Source of the DNA: Comamonas testosteroni
GTDB lineage: Bacteria > Pseudomonadota > Gammaproteobacteria > Burkholderiales > Burkholderiaceae_C
Assembly (NCBI RefSeq): GCF_000761245.1
Contig: NZ_AWOR01000068.1
Coordinates: 434,001 to 498,000, forward strand
Length of the DNA stretch: 64,000 nucleotides
Direction of reading: 5' to 3'
The position numbers and the translations under genes are program-made. This document shows, in pieces, positions 21,120-29,805 of the stretch. The notes beneath the pieces were generated by a model, which saw only the letters and a program-made list of their open reading frames with translations, ran no database searches and had not been told where the DNA came from. Numbering within the stretch: position 1 is the stretch's first letter; every line of letters starts with the position of its first letter.

Positions 21120-21656
21120 ATGCACCATCATCCCGTTGAATCCTCCGTTCCGCCCGGCAGCCGCATCGCACAGCGAGTGGCCGGCTCCAGCTTTCACGAC
21201 TCCTGGAGCATCGTCTCGGACGCCACAGGCCTGTCTGCACTGGACCACTTCATTCTTGCCGCGCGCAAAACCCCGCGCTGGATTGAAATCTGCATGCGTG
21301 CGCGCAATCTGATCGGCGGTCTGGCGGGGCTCAAGAACCTGGGCACCTTGTCGGCCCTGATGCCTGGAAAACCAGCAGCCAGCTACGGCCCCGGCGACAG
21401 GGTCGGTATCTTCACGGTGTTCGAGAACACCTTTGATGAAGCCCTGATCGGCGACGACGACAAGCATCTGAAGGTCGTGCTCAGCATTCACCGCAAGAGC
21501 GACATCAGCTCCCCGGACACCGTCATCACCATCACCACCGTCGTGCATGTCAAGAACGCACTGGGCCGCCTCTACATGCTGCCCGTCAAACCCATGCACA
21601 GGCTGATCGCTCCCGCCGTGCTCTCCTCCCTGGGAGGACGAACGCATGCCGCATGA
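21120..21656 (+). CDS. DUF2867 family protein
   Basis: Predicted 178-residue protein resembling DUF2867 (FHDSWSIVSDATGLSALDHF; GDRVGIFTVFENTFDEALIG; HLKVVLSIHRK). The fold is thought to be SRPBCC-like, which binds hydrophobic ligands; function is unknown. The start at MHHHPVESS was chosen because the 26 codons upstream look like non-coding sequence. It is the first of three small plus-strand genes after the sensor kinase. Confidence 0.7.
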   Translation: MHHHPVESSVPPGSRIAQRVAGSSFHDSWSIVSDATGLSALDHFILAARKTPRWIEICMRARNLIGGLAGLKNLGTLSALMPGKPAASYGPGDRVGIFTVFENTFDEALIGDDDKHLKVVLSIHRKSDISSPDTVITITTVVHVKNALGRLYMLPVKPMHRLIAPAVLSSLGGRTHAA

Positions 21657-21705
21657 GGAGACGCACCTGTGCATGCCTGCTCTTGCCTAGACGGCTGCAG
21701 AAGAC

Positions 21706-22182
21706 ATGCGCGACTACGACAGCCTGGCTCATCGACGCAGCAGCCAAGACATGTGCGTGGACAAGCCCATGTCACTCATTGCCAATCTGATTGGCTTTGC
21801 GCCCGCAGAGGAAGACTTGCACTATGCGCTGGGCTTTTACGCCGGAGGCAGCGGCATTGACGACCGCCTGGCTGTGCGCTGCCGAATCGATCTTGCTCAT
21901 TGGCCCGATGTGGTCAGCAGACTGCGTCTGAAGTCCTTGCATGAAGTATCGTGCGACGCCGGCTGGCAAGGGGATTTCCTCTGGCTGATCGATGCACAAG
22001 ATGTCGAAGGCCCGCTCCAAGGCCATTGCCATCGCTTCATCAATGCGGCGAGACAGGGTTTTCAGGACGAGGTCGATCATCGCTGGGAGATATTTTTCTC
22101 CCATGGCAGCGACATCAATGCATGGTGTGTGGTCTGGCGTAGCCAGGTGCATCTGAACTATCTAAGCTTCGAGCAGGGCTGA
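21706..22182 (+). CDS. Hypothetical protein
   Basis: Predicted 158 residues, no family recognised. It has acidic, aromatic-rich segments (FYAGGSGIDDRLAVRCRIDL; HRWEIFFSHGSDINAWCVVW) and no signal peptide or membrane helix. A Met at 21769 (SLIANLIGFAPAEE follows) would give a 137-residue protein and may be the true start. It sits between the DUF2867 and GFA genes on the same strand. Confidence 0.5.
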   Translation: MRDYDSLAHRRSSQDMCVDKPMSLIANLIGFAPAEEDLHYALGFYAGGSGIDDRLAVRCRIDLAHWPDVVSRLRLKSLHEVSCDAGWQGDFLWLIDAQDVEGPLQGHCHRFINAARQGFQDEVDHRWEIFFSHGSDINAWCVVWRSQVHLNYLSFEQG

Positions 22183-22223
22183 CATGCCGATGGCGGCCCG
22201 TCTCAACACAGGGGGATCGCCAG

Positions 22224-22625
22224 ATGCTGAAGTCCTATCGCGCCAGCTGCCATTGCGGCCGGGTTCAGATTGAAGCCGGCCTGGATCTGAGCCAGCCCAG
22301 CTATCGCTGCAACTGCTCCATCTGCAGGCGCAGCCGGTTCTGGCCCGCCATCGCCAGCCCCGAAAATTTCCGTCTCATTACGGGCGAGAAGGAGCTCACC
22401 CTCTATGTGTTTGGCTCGCAAAAGAACCAGCATTTCTTCTGCAGGCGCTGCGGCATCCGCGTCTTTGGCGTTGGCAACGATACGCCGATGGGCCAGATGT
22501 ACGGCATCAATATCGGTTGCCTGGAAGGTGTGTCGGAGCAAGAGCTGTCACGCATTCCCGTCACCTATGTCGATGGCATGCATGAGCGCTGGGACGCTGC
22601 ACCGAAGTTCTTCACCCATTTGTGA
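22224..22625 (+). CDS. GFA/CENP-V family zinc protein
   Basis: Predicted 133-residue protein of the glutathione-dependent formaldehyde-activating enzyme-like family. Zinc ligand Cys residues are seen in SCHCGRVQIEA, RCNCSICRR and FFCRRCGIRVFG. Family members bind zinc with Cys; few have proven activity, so the substrate is unknown. No membrane segments. Confidence 0.85.
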   Translation: MLKSYRASCHCGRVQIEAGLDLSQPSYRCNCSICRRSRFWPAIASPENFRLITGEKELTLYVFGSQKNQHFFCRRCGIRVFGVGNDTPMGQMYGINIGCLEGVSEQELSRIPVTYVDGMHERWDAAPKFFTHL

Positions 22626-22736
22626 GCCAGCAGATTCCACCGACGCAGCGAAAAATCCCGACCAAATCGGCAGAAAGTCCTATGCATCAAGCACAGACAG
22701 CTATCAAAAAAGCGGATCGCTGAGACGGCATGGCAG

Positions 22737-23375
22737 TCAAACTTCGTGATCGTTTTCCAGGCTCTTGACCAGCACAGCGGCCTGGGTGCGCGAATAGCAT
22801 TCGAGCTTCTTGAGAATTGCCGTCACATGCACCTTGACGGTGTTTTCGGCCAGGCCCAACTCGTGCGCGATCTGCTTGTTGAGCAGCCCGTCGGCAATGC
22901 ACAGCAGCACGCGAAACTGCTGGGGCGTGAGCTGGGCCAGACGAGCGGCCAGGGCCGCATCGGCCTCCGAGCGCTCGGCCACCATGGAGGGAAAGCTGAT
23001 ATCGCCACTCAGCACCTCGTCAATGGCGGCACTCATATCGTCTGCAGCCGCAGACTTGGAGATAAAGCCTGCAGCCCCGAACTGCTGGGCGCGACGGATG
23101 ATGCGAGGGTCGTCATTGGACGAGATGATGATCACCGGCACCTGCGCATATTCGCCGCGCAGATGCAGCAGGGACGAGAAGCCACGCGCGCCGGGCATGG
23201 CCAGGTCCAGCAGCACCAGCTCGATCTCGGGATGCTCCTGCATCGCAGCGCCCAGAGTCTGGGCGCTGGCCGCCTCCACAATGCGGAATTGCGGAAAGCG
23301 GTCGTGCAGCACCTGGATCAGCGCCGCGCGAAACAGCGGGTGATCGTCGGCAACGAGAAGTGTGGGCTCGGACAT
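22737..23375 (-). CDS. NarL/FixJ-type response regulator
   Basis: Predicted 212-residue two-component regulator. Receiver domain residues 1-120 with acidic pair in VADDHPLFRAAL and phospho-acceptor Asp57 (LVLLDLAMPG). LuxR-type DNA-binding domain at about 140-205 (LTPQQFRVLLCIADGLLNKQ; LGLAENTVKVHVTAILKKLE). Start set at MSEPTLL; the 14 codons upstream are basic and lack similarity. It is the only stand-alone response regulator near the hybrid kinase at 18278-20941. It lies 107 bp after a Bug receptor gene on the same strand. Confidence 0.9.
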   Translation of the reverse strand: MSEPTLLVADDHPLFRAALIQVLHDRFPQFRIVEAASAQTLGAAMQEHPEIELVLLDLAMPGARGFSSLLHLRGEYAQVPVIIISSNDDPRIIRRAQQFGAAGFISKSAAADDMSAAIDEVLSGDISFPSMVAERSEADAALAARLAQLTPQQFRVLLCIADGLLNKQIAHELGLAENTVKVHVTAILKKLECYSRTQAAVLVKSLENDHEV

Positions 23376-23482
23376 GGGCCGCAGTCTGCCACGGCTGGCA
23401 CGGCGATGCATCTGCAAAAACGCATATCCCGCAGCGCCCGGGCCTGTCTGTCATCCGGGCTGCGGCCCACTGAGCCCGGTGC

Positions 23483-24457
23483 TCAATCGAGCTTGATGTT
23501 GTTGGCCGTGATCACACGGCCCCATTTGCTGCGCTCGTTGCTGACAAATTTCTCCATCTGCTCGGAGCTGCCGGGCATGGGCTCGACCCCCATGGCCGCC
23601 AGACGAGCCTTGGTGCGCGTGTCGGCCAACGCAAACTGCAGCGACTGGCTGAACTTCCTGACCACCTCGGCCGAGCTGCCCTTGGGCACGACGATGCCCT
23701 GCCAGGCATAGCCCTCGAAGCCCTTGAGGCCTTGCTCCTGCAAGGTAGCGACCTTGGGCAGCACATCGATGCGGGCCGGGCTGGCCACGCCTATGGCCTT
23801 GAGCTTTTTCTCGCCGAGGAAGGGAATGATGGTGGCGCTGTCGGCCCACATGGCGGGAATCTGGCCGCCGATCACATCCTGCACTGCGGGCGCGGCCCCG
23901 CGATAGGGAACATGGGTCATATTGCCCAGACCGGCTTCCTCGCGAAACAGCTCGCCAACCAGATGATGAGGGCTGCCCAGGCCGGCCGATCCCCAGCTCA
24001 CACCGCTCTTTTGCTGCTTGGCCCAGGCGACGAACTCGCTCAGATTGCTGACCGGCACATCGTTGTTGACCACCAGCAGCATGGGAAAGCGCACCAGCAT
24101 GCCCACGGGCTTGAAGTCTTTTTCGGCGTTGTAGTTGAGCTTGCGGAACAGAAAGGGGTTGGCAGCCAGCGTGGCGAAGTCGGCCGTGAACATCAGGTTG
24201 CCAAAGTCATGCGAGCGCGCGCTGTACTCGGCTGCGATATTGGTTCCCGCGCCGGGCTTGTTGTTGATGACGATGGGGCGCTCCAGATTGCGGCCCATGG
24301 CCTCTGCAATCACGCGGGCCACCACGTCGGAGCCCCCGCCTGCGGCGTAGCCTATGACCCATTCCAGGGGCTTTTCCTGCGCCATGGCGGCCGGCCCTGC
24401 CGCCCAGGCCAGCGTCGAGCAGGCCAGTGCGGCCAGAAACTGTTTGCGTTGCATCAT
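23483..24457 (-). CDS. Bug-family (TctC-like) periplasmic solute receptor
   Basis: Predicted 324-residue secreted binding protein. A signal peptide occupies residues 1-26 (basic MMQRKQ, then AGPAAMAQEK). Family marks: VIGYAAGGGSDVVARVIAEA and the two-lobed pattern with PYRGAAPAVQDVIGGQIPAM. Such receptors feed TctAB-like carriers or act as extracytoplasmic sensors; no tctAB is present here. The neighbouring FAD monooxygenase genes suggest an aromatic or carboxylate ligand, by inference only. Confidence 0.9.
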   Translation of the reverse strand: MMQRKQFLAALACSTLAWAAGPAAMAQEKPLEWVIGYAAGGGSDVVARVIAEAMGRNLERPIVINNKPGAGTNIAAEYSARSHDFGNLMFTADFATLAANPFLFRKLNYNAEKDFKPVGMLVRFPMLLVVNNDVPVSNLSEFVAWAKQQKSGVSWGSAGLGSPHHLVGELFREEAGLGNMTHVPYRGAAPAVQDVIGGQIPAMWADSATIIPFLGEKKLKAIGVASPARIDVLPKVATLQEQGLKGFEGYAWQGIVVPKGSSAEVVRKFSQSLQFALADTRTKARLAAMGVEPMPGSSEQMEKFVSNERSKWGRVITANNIKLD

Positions 24458-24553
24458 CCTTGTCTCCTTGATTCATGGCCCCTTGAATAGATTTTGGTGA
24501 CGGGGCCTTTAGGGGATGGCGCAGCTGCCGCCAGGCCGGCGGCGCGCTGCATC

Positions 24554-24820
24554 TCAAACGGCAGCGTGTACCGGGGCAACCGGTGTCACGGCGCCGCGCT
24601 CGGCCGGGTCTGCACCGGCAGGAGCGAATCCTGCGCTGGCGCGGGCCAGTTCGAGCGCATGCAGCAAGGTCTCTTGATGGCCGATGTGATTGGCCAGCAG
24701 CAGCACCAGGCGGGCATTGAGGGCATGGCTTTGCGCGGTTTCCAGGCCCTGATGCGTGGCGATCAGGGCTTCATAGAAATCGTCGCAGGCCTGCAGATTC
24801 GGGTGAGTGGACAGCAGCAT
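24554..24820 (-). CDS. DUF2783 small protein
   Basis: Predicted 88 residues. The segment DDFYEALIATHQGL and ALNARLVLLLANHIG match DUF2783, a family of short helical proteins encoded next to FAD-dependent oxidoreductases. Role unknown. Start at MLLSTHPN because AGGAGA lies just before it. It follows the FAD monooxygenase gene by 38 bp. Confidence 0.8.
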   Translation of the reverse strand: MLLSTHPNLQACDDFYEALIATHQGLETAQSHALNARLVLLLANHIGHQETLLHALELARASAGFAPAGADPAERGAVTPVAPVHAAV

Positions 24821-24858
24821 GGCGGTCTCCTGAAAAAAAGGGAATCCTCTGGGGTGTT

Positions 24859-26547
24859 TCATTGCAAGGCGCCGCTGGCTTGCAGCAGCGCAGCACGCAC
24901 GCCAGCCTCGTCAGGACGGCGCCAGCGCGCGCAGACATGCTGGTCGGGGCGCAGCAGATAGCAGGTGCCGGGGCGCGCATCGAGGCGCTGTGCGGCCAGA
25001 CCCTGCACATCCAGCAGATCGGCTTGCGCGGCCCCGGCATCGCCCTCGGCGGCTATCGAGAGATTGAGCACACCGCCAAGCTCGCGTGCCCAGGCCGGCG
25101 TGGGGCCGAAATGCAGCAGCGTGAAGTCCGTGCCCAGGGCGCGCAGCAGCCATGTGGTCTGGCTGTCACCGGGGCGGCGCATGGGCGCGTCGCTGAGCAC
25201 GGCACCGGGCATTTGGGAGCCTTCGAAGACCTCGCCGTCCGGCGTGTTGAGCGGCGAATGCTGCAGCGTGGCCGGCACCGACAGGCGCCCGCTGTTGACG
25301 ATGCGACGCGCAAACTCATGCTCGCGCGCCAGCTCCAGTGCCGCATCACGAAACAGCCGGCTGATCTCGCTCTTGGGCGTGATGAAGTCGGTGGCGCGTG
25401 TGGAGTTGCGGATGTTCTCGTCGGCCGCGTATTCGCGCTCGGCGCCGTAGGTCGCGATCAGCGCAGAATCGGCCTGACCGCGCAGCACGCGGTCGAGCTT
25501 CCAGGCCAGGTTCTCGGCATCCTGCACGCCGCTGTTGGCGCCGCGTGCGCCGAAGGGCGAGACGCCATGCGCGCTGTCGCCCGCAAAGACCACGCGGCCG
25601 TGGACGAAGCGGTCCATGCGCAGGCAGGCAAAGGTGTAGACACTGGCCCATTCGAGCTCGAAGTGCGCGTCCTTGCCCAGCAGTGCGCGGATGCGCGGAA
25701 GGATGTTCTCGGGCTTTTTCTCCTCCTCGGGATCGGCCTCCCAGCCCAGCTGGAAGTCGATGCGCCAGACATCGTCGGGCTGGCGGTGCAGCAGCACGCT
25801 CTGGCCCGGATGAAACGGCGGATCGAACCAGAACCAGCGCTCGGTCGGGAAATCCGCATGCATCTTCACATCGGCAATCAGAAACCGGTCGCGGAAGATG
25901 CGGCCATGGCTTTCCTGGCCCAGCAGGCCGCGCAAGGGCGAGCGCGATCCGTCGCAGGCCAGCACCCACTGGGCATCGATCCGGTACTCGCCCTCGGGCG
26001 TTTCCACGCTCACCAGGGCACCGTCGTCGCGCGGCACCAGCGCCGTGACCTTGTTGTGCCAGCGCAGGTCGATCAGCGGCAGCTGCAGTGCGCGCTCGAC
26101 CAGATAGGCTTCGGCGTAGTACTGCTGCAGATTGATGAAGGCCGGGCGCTCGTGACCAGCTTCGGGCAGCAGGTCGAACTGGTAGAGCGACTGATCCCTG
26201 GCAAACACCTTGCCCAGATTCCAGGACACGCCCTTGTCCACCATGGGCTGGCCCACGCCCAGGCGGTCCCAGATCTCCAGCGTGCGCTTGGAAAAGCAGA
26301 TGGCGCGCGAGCCGGTGGACAGCTTGCAGTCGTTGTCGAGCACCACCACCGGCTGGCCGCGCTGCGCCAGATCGATGGCCAGAGACAGGCCCACGGGCCC
26401 TGCGCCGACGACGACCACGGGGTGGCGAGCCGGCACATCGGCATCCTGATCCGCATGCCGCCGATAGGGAATCTGGATGGACTGAATGTCGGCGGCGCTG
26501 CCGCGCAGGGCCTCAGGAGCAATGGCTGGGGTGGACATGGCGTTCAT
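24859..26547 (-). CDS. FAD-dependent aromatic-ring monooxygenase-like protein
   Basis: Predicted 562-residue class A flavoprotein hydroxylase of the PheA/TfdB/MhpA type. FAD motifs in order: GxGxxG at residues 48-53 (VVVVGAGPVGLSLAIDLA), DG motif CDGSRSPLRG, and GD motif VVFAGDSAHGVSPFGARGAN. The C-terminal thioredoxin-like domain is suggested after about residue 430. It would hydroxylate an aromatic substrate with NAD(P)H and O2; the substrate is unknown. Start at MNAMSTPA; Met at 26538 is also possible. It forms a minus-strand group with the DUF2783, MBL and Bug genes. Confidence 0.88.
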   Translation of the reverse strand: MNAMSTPAIAPEALRGSAADIQSIQIPYRRHADQDADVPARHPVVVVGAGPVGLSLAIDLAQRGQPVVVLDNDCKLSTGSRAICFSKRTLEIWDRLGVGQPMVDKGVSWNLGKVFARDQSLYQFDLLPEAGHERPAFINLQQYYAEAYLVERALQLPLIDLRWHNKVTALVPRDDGALVSVETPEGEYRIDAQWVLACDGSRSPLRGLLGQESHGRIFRDRFLIADVKMHADFPTERWFWFDPPFHPGQSVLLHRQPDDVWRIDFQLGWEADPEEEKKPENILPRIRALLGKDAHFELEWASVYTFACLRMDRFVHGRVVFAGDSAHGVSPFGARGANSGVQDAENLAWKLDRVLRGQADSALIATYGAEREYAADENIRNSTRATDFITPKSEISRLFRDAALELAREHEFARRIVNSGRLSVPATLQHSPLNTPDGEVFEGSQMPGAVLSDAPMRRPGDSQTTWLLRALGTDFTLLHFGPTPAWARELGGVLNLSIAAEGDAGAAQADLLDVQGLAAQRLDARPGTCYLLRPDQHVCARWRRPDEAGVRAALLQASGALQ

Positions 26548-26792
26548 CGGTGCGCAAACCTTGAAAAGCGTGGATCTGTTCTTTGGGGCAAAAGCCACCC
26601 CTCCGGCTCTTTGCGGCCGGATTCAAACTCTGTATTTTTGATAGCTACTACCGCCTGTCAGTCATGGAATTCAATATCTTTTCAACTTGAATTCCTTTAT
26701 GCAAAAGCGCAAGCAGCTCCTGTATTAGATAGCTTCGCCGCAGACCGCCGCGCTAGGTGCTGGAGACTGCCAGCCGGGCGGCCCGGGGATGA
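26548..26792. other. Intergenic region with repeat-like dyad
   Basis: A 245-bp gap between the MBL and FAD genes. It holds a perfect 9-bp dyad GGAATTCAA-N12-TTGAATTCC (26666-26695) and one copy of a dispersed AGCGCAAGCAGCT-type element (about 26700-26740). It may end transcription of the MBL gene or separate two transcripts. Confidence 0.5.
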
Positions 26793-27749
26793 CTAGCCTT
26801 CCAGCGCCAGCCACATCTCGCGGTCGCGCTCGGCGGTCCAGATGCGCGGGTCGGCATGGCCGGATGCCTCGTCATAGGCGCGCGTCACGTCGAACGGCAT
26901 GCAGTGGTTGAAGATCACCCAATGGCCGTATTTGGGCTGCAGCTTGGCAAAGGCTGCCTCGTAGACCTTGCGCAGGTCCTGACGCGCATCGGCGCCGGCC
27001 TTGACCTCGGCCCACAGGTCGCTGATGAAATTGCGCGTGCCTGCCAGGCCGGCCTGCACTTCGGCTGCGTTCTGCAGCGCCGCACCGCGGCCGGGCACCA
27101 GCTTTTCGGGCTGAAGCGCGGCGATGGCATCCAGCGTCTGCGGCCAGTCCTGGAAATAGGCGTCGCCGGCGTAGGGCGTGGCATCGAACTCGACCAGATC
27201 GCCGCTGAACAGCACCTTCTCCTGTGGCAGCCAGACCACGGTATCGCCCTTGGTGTGGCCGCGGCCCAGCTGCAGGATCTGCACCTCGAGCTTGCCCAGC
27301 CACAGCGTCATCTTGCCGGTGAAGGTCATGGTCGGCCAGGTCATGCCATCGGGCACGCTCTCGACGTTCTGGAACAGGCGCGGAAAGCGGCCGATCTCGC
27401 TGGCCTTGTCCTGCTCGCCGCGCTCGACGATGAGGTCGTAGGTGTCCTGGCTGGCAATGATGTGCTCGGCGCCGTAGGCCGAGGCACCCAGCACGCGCAC
27501 CGCGTGGTAATGCGACAGCGTGACGTATTTGATGGGCTTGTCCGTGACCTCGCGAATGCGGCGGATCACGTCCTCGGCCATGACGGGCGTGGCCTGGGTG
27601 TCGATGACCATCACGGCATCGTCGCCAATGATGATGCCGGTGTTGGGGTCGCCCTCGGCCGTGTAGGCATAGGCATGTTCGGAGAGCTTGTCGAAGCTCA
27701 CCTTCTTGACTTCAAGGTCGGCGGCGGAGGCAAAGGTCTTGGTGCTCAT
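26793..27749 (-). CDS. MBL-fold hydrolase with altered metal motif
   Basis: Predicted 318-residue metallo-beta-lactamase fold protein. The usual HxHxDH loop reads HYHAVR, so the Asp and third His are replaced by Val and Arg. Later ligands are kept (GRGHTKGDTVVW; VLFSGDLVEF). This looks like a distinct subfamily encoded beside FAD monooxygenases in this group of bacteria. Reaction unknown; it may use one metal or none. No signal peptide. The gene is divergent from an IclR regulator that probably controls it. Confidence 0.82.
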   Translation of the reverse strand: MSTKTFASAADLEVKKVSFDKLSEHAYAYTAEGDPNTGIIIGDDAVMVIDTQATPVMAEDVIRRIREVTDKPIKYVTLSHYHAVRVLGASAYGAEHIIASQDTYDLIVERGEQDKASEIGRFPRLFQNVESVPDGMTWPTMTFTGKMTLWLGKLEVQILQLGRGHTKGDTVVWLPQEKVLFSGDLVEFDATPYAGDAYFQDWPQTLDAIAALQPEKLVPGRGAALQNAAEVQAGLAGTRNFISDLWAEVKAGADARQDLRKVYEAAFAKLQPKYGHWVIFNHCMPFDVTRAYDEASGHADPRIWTAERDREMWLALEG

Positions 27750-27761
27750 CGTTGCAATCTC

Positions 27762-27806
27762 TTTGTTTTAAACAAATGCATTCATCTTTATCGAATTTCT
27801 GAATGC
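27762..27806. promoter_or_regulatory. Candidate IclR operators
   Basis: The divergent gap between the MBL hydrolase and IclR genes has two perfect dyads: TTTGTTT-T-AAACAAA (27762-27776) and GCATTCA-N15-TGAATGC (27778-27806). IclR proteins bind palindromes in such gaps; which dyad is used is not known. Confidence 0.5.
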
Positions 27807-27896
27807 TAGATATAAATTCAACATTGCACAATCGATTTGTCATAGTGAAAAACCCTGCAGGACTTCCAGCCGCTTTTCCGCCGTCACAATGCCGTC

Positions 27897-28724
27897 ATGC
27901 CTCACGCCAACTCTTCTTTGACCGACGCCCGTTTGATGCTTGAATCCAGTGACGACGAGCCCACGCGCGCACCGCGCGGCATACAGAGCGTGGAGGTCGG
28001 CGGCCAGTTGCTCAAGGTGCTGGCGCGCACGGGCCGGCGCATGGCGCTCAAGGATCTGGCACGCGAGGCCGAGATGACGGCGGCCAAGGCCCACCCCTAT
28101 CTGGTGAGCTTTTGCAAGCTGGGCCTGATGGAGCAAGATCGCGTCAGCGGCCATTACGGCCTGGGGCCGCTGGCCATTCAGATGGGGCTCATCAGCCTGC
28201 AGCAGGCCGACCCTGTGCGCATGGCGATTGCTGATTTGCCCGCCCTGGCGCAAGAGGTGGGCTACACCGTGTCGGTTTCCATTTGGAGCGGCCAGGGGCC
28301 GACCATCATCCGCGTCGAGGAAGGCCCGACCCATGTCTATGTGGCCATGCGCCACGGCACGCCGGCCTCCTTGCGCCATACCGCCACGGGCAAGATTTTT
28401 GCTGCCTTTGGCGACCCAGCCCGTATCGCACCGCTGCTGCAGGCCGAAGGCCACAGCCTGGACGAGCCGGCGTTTGCCAAGGAGCTGGACGCCATTCGCA
28501 GCAACCACCTGAGCGTGGTCGAGAACCAATTGCTCTCAGGCGTAAGCGCGCTGGCGGTGCCGGTGTTCGACGGCTTCGGCCACTTGGTGCTGGCGATTGC
28601 CGCCATCGGCCCTTCGGTCACGCTGACGCTGGACCCCTCCGGTCTGCCGGCCCGCAAGCTGCAGGCCCAGGCGCGTCAGCTGTCCCAGCGCCTCGGAGCC
28701 CCGGCTGCACTGACCGGGGCCTGA
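27897..28724 (+). CDS. IclR-family transcriptional regulator
   Basis: Predicted 275-residue regulator. N-terminal winged helix at about residues 25-85 (LLKVLARTGRRMALKDLARE; AKAHPYLVSFCKLGLMEQD) and C-terminal effector-binding domain (about 105-270). It is divergent from the MBL/FAD monooxygenase group and likely controls it in response to an aromatic or organic acid. It converges with a second IclR gene; their stops are 8 bp apart. Confidence 0.9.
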   Translation: MPHANSSLTDARLMLESSDDEPTRAPRGIQSVEVGGQLLKVLARTGRRMALKDLAREAEMTAAKAHPYLVSFCKLGLMEQDRVSGHYGLGPLAIQMGLISLQQADPVRMAIADLPALAQEVGYTVSVSIWSGQGPTIIRVEEGPTHVYVAMRHGTPASLRHTATGKIFAAFGDPARIAPLLQAEGHSLDEPAFAKELDAIRSNHLSVVENQLLSGVSALAVPVFDGFGHLVLAIAAIGPSVTLTLDPSGLPARKLQAQARQLSQRLGAPAALTGA

Positions 28725-28732
28725 TCACAGAC

Positions 28733-29602
28733 CTAGACTCGGTAGCCCAGCGAAGCGCTGATGGCGCGTGCCTCTTGGCATACAGCCTGGGCAATGCGGC
28801 CCTGCGGATCGGGGTCGAAGCCGCCGCTGGCCCCGAGCGCGCAGAGCACGGCCACCACATGGCCGTGGTAGTCAAACAAAGGTGCAGCAACGGCGCTGAT
28901 GCCGGGCAGATTCAGGTCCCGGATCGCTGCGCAGCCGGCTGCGCGAATCTCGCTGCGCAGCTGCTCCAGAGGCTTGCTGGCATGCAGCAGACGGCGATGC
29001 TCGGGGCTGGCTGCCTCCAGCTCACGCGCCAGCAGCGCCTCGACCTCGGGCTGCGGCTCCATGAAGGCAAAGAATGCCCGCCCCGTGGCCGACCACAGCA
29101 TGGACATGACCGAGCCCACACGCACATTGACGGTAATGGGCAGGCTGGGCTCTTCGAACCGCACGATGGTGGGCCCCATATTGCCCATGACCGCGACAAA
29201 ACTCGTGACCTGCAAGGACTCGCGCAGATGCTGCAAAGCGGGCTCGGACATGCGCACAGGATCGTTCTGGCGCATCGCAGCCAGGCCGATATGGATGGCC
29301 TCGCGTCCGAGCGCGTACTGGGTGCCGCCACGGTCCTGCTCCACCAAACCTTCGGCCATGAGACTGGCCAGATAGCGGTGCACCTTGGCCGGACTTTCAT
29401 CGACGGCAGCACCGATGGCCGTGAGACTGGCACGCCCGCCCAGACCGGCCAGCGCCTTGAGCACGGCCAGACAGGTCTCTGCTGCCTGCACACGCTGGCG
29501 ACGCTGATCCGGCTCTAGCCGGGCATTCTGCGACGCCACTCTTGCTGCAGGGCTGGCTGCTTGCCGCTTCGCCATAGCCAAAGTCTTCTTCTCGATTTTC
29601 AT
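28733..29602 (-). CDS. IclR-family transcriptional regulator
   Basis: Predicted 289-residue regulator with a basic N-terminal extension, a winged helix near residues 38-98 (CLAVLKALAGLGGRASLTAI; AKVHRYLASLMAEGLVEQD) and an IclR effector domain. A Met at 29575 is an alternative start. It is divergent from the Bug receptor and P450 genes that follow and probably regulates them. Confidence 0.9.
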   Translation of the reverse strand: MKIEKKTLAMAKRQAASPAARVASQNARLEPDQRRQRVQAAETCLAVLKALAGLGGRASLTAIGAAVDESPAKVHRYLASLMAEGLVEQDRGGTQYALGREAIHIGLAAMRQNDPVRMSEPALQHLRESLQVTSFVAVMGNMGPTIVRFEEPSLPITVNVRVGSVMSMLWSATGRAFFAFMEPQPEVEALLARELEAASPEHRRLLHASKPLEQLRSEIRAAGCAAIRDLNLPGISAVAAPLFDYHGHVVAVLCALGASGGFDPDPQGRIAQAVCQEARAISASLGYRV

Positions 29603-29695
29603 AGCTGGTTGCGCCTGTCTCGTAAGCCGTTGAAGACATTTTCACGCATGTCTCGTGCTGGCTCTCGGGTAATCCCTTGAAGCATATTTACGCTA

Positions 29696-29714
29696 TGCGT
29701 ATAAAAATTACGCA
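29696..29714. promoter_or_regulatory. Candidate IclR operator
   Basis: Perfect dyad TGCGTA-N7-TACGCA in the gap between an IclR gene and the divergent Bug/P450 genes. The region around it is AT-rich and could hold both promoters. Confidence 0.5.
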
Positions 29715-29805
29715 AAATAATTTCCGTATTAAAGCGGAACCGCAGGCGGAGTGAAGCTTGGTTAACCCGCAGGCAAACAACACCACAGCCCAGGAGACAC
29801 CCTCA

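Noticed and set aside
23455-23482. Hairpin CCGGGCT...AGCCCGG after the Bug gene as a terminator
   Set aside because: A stem is present but no T-run follows on either strand.
24862-26796. 644-codon plus-strand frame
   Set aside because: Mirror of the FAD monooxygenase gene; no recognisable motif.
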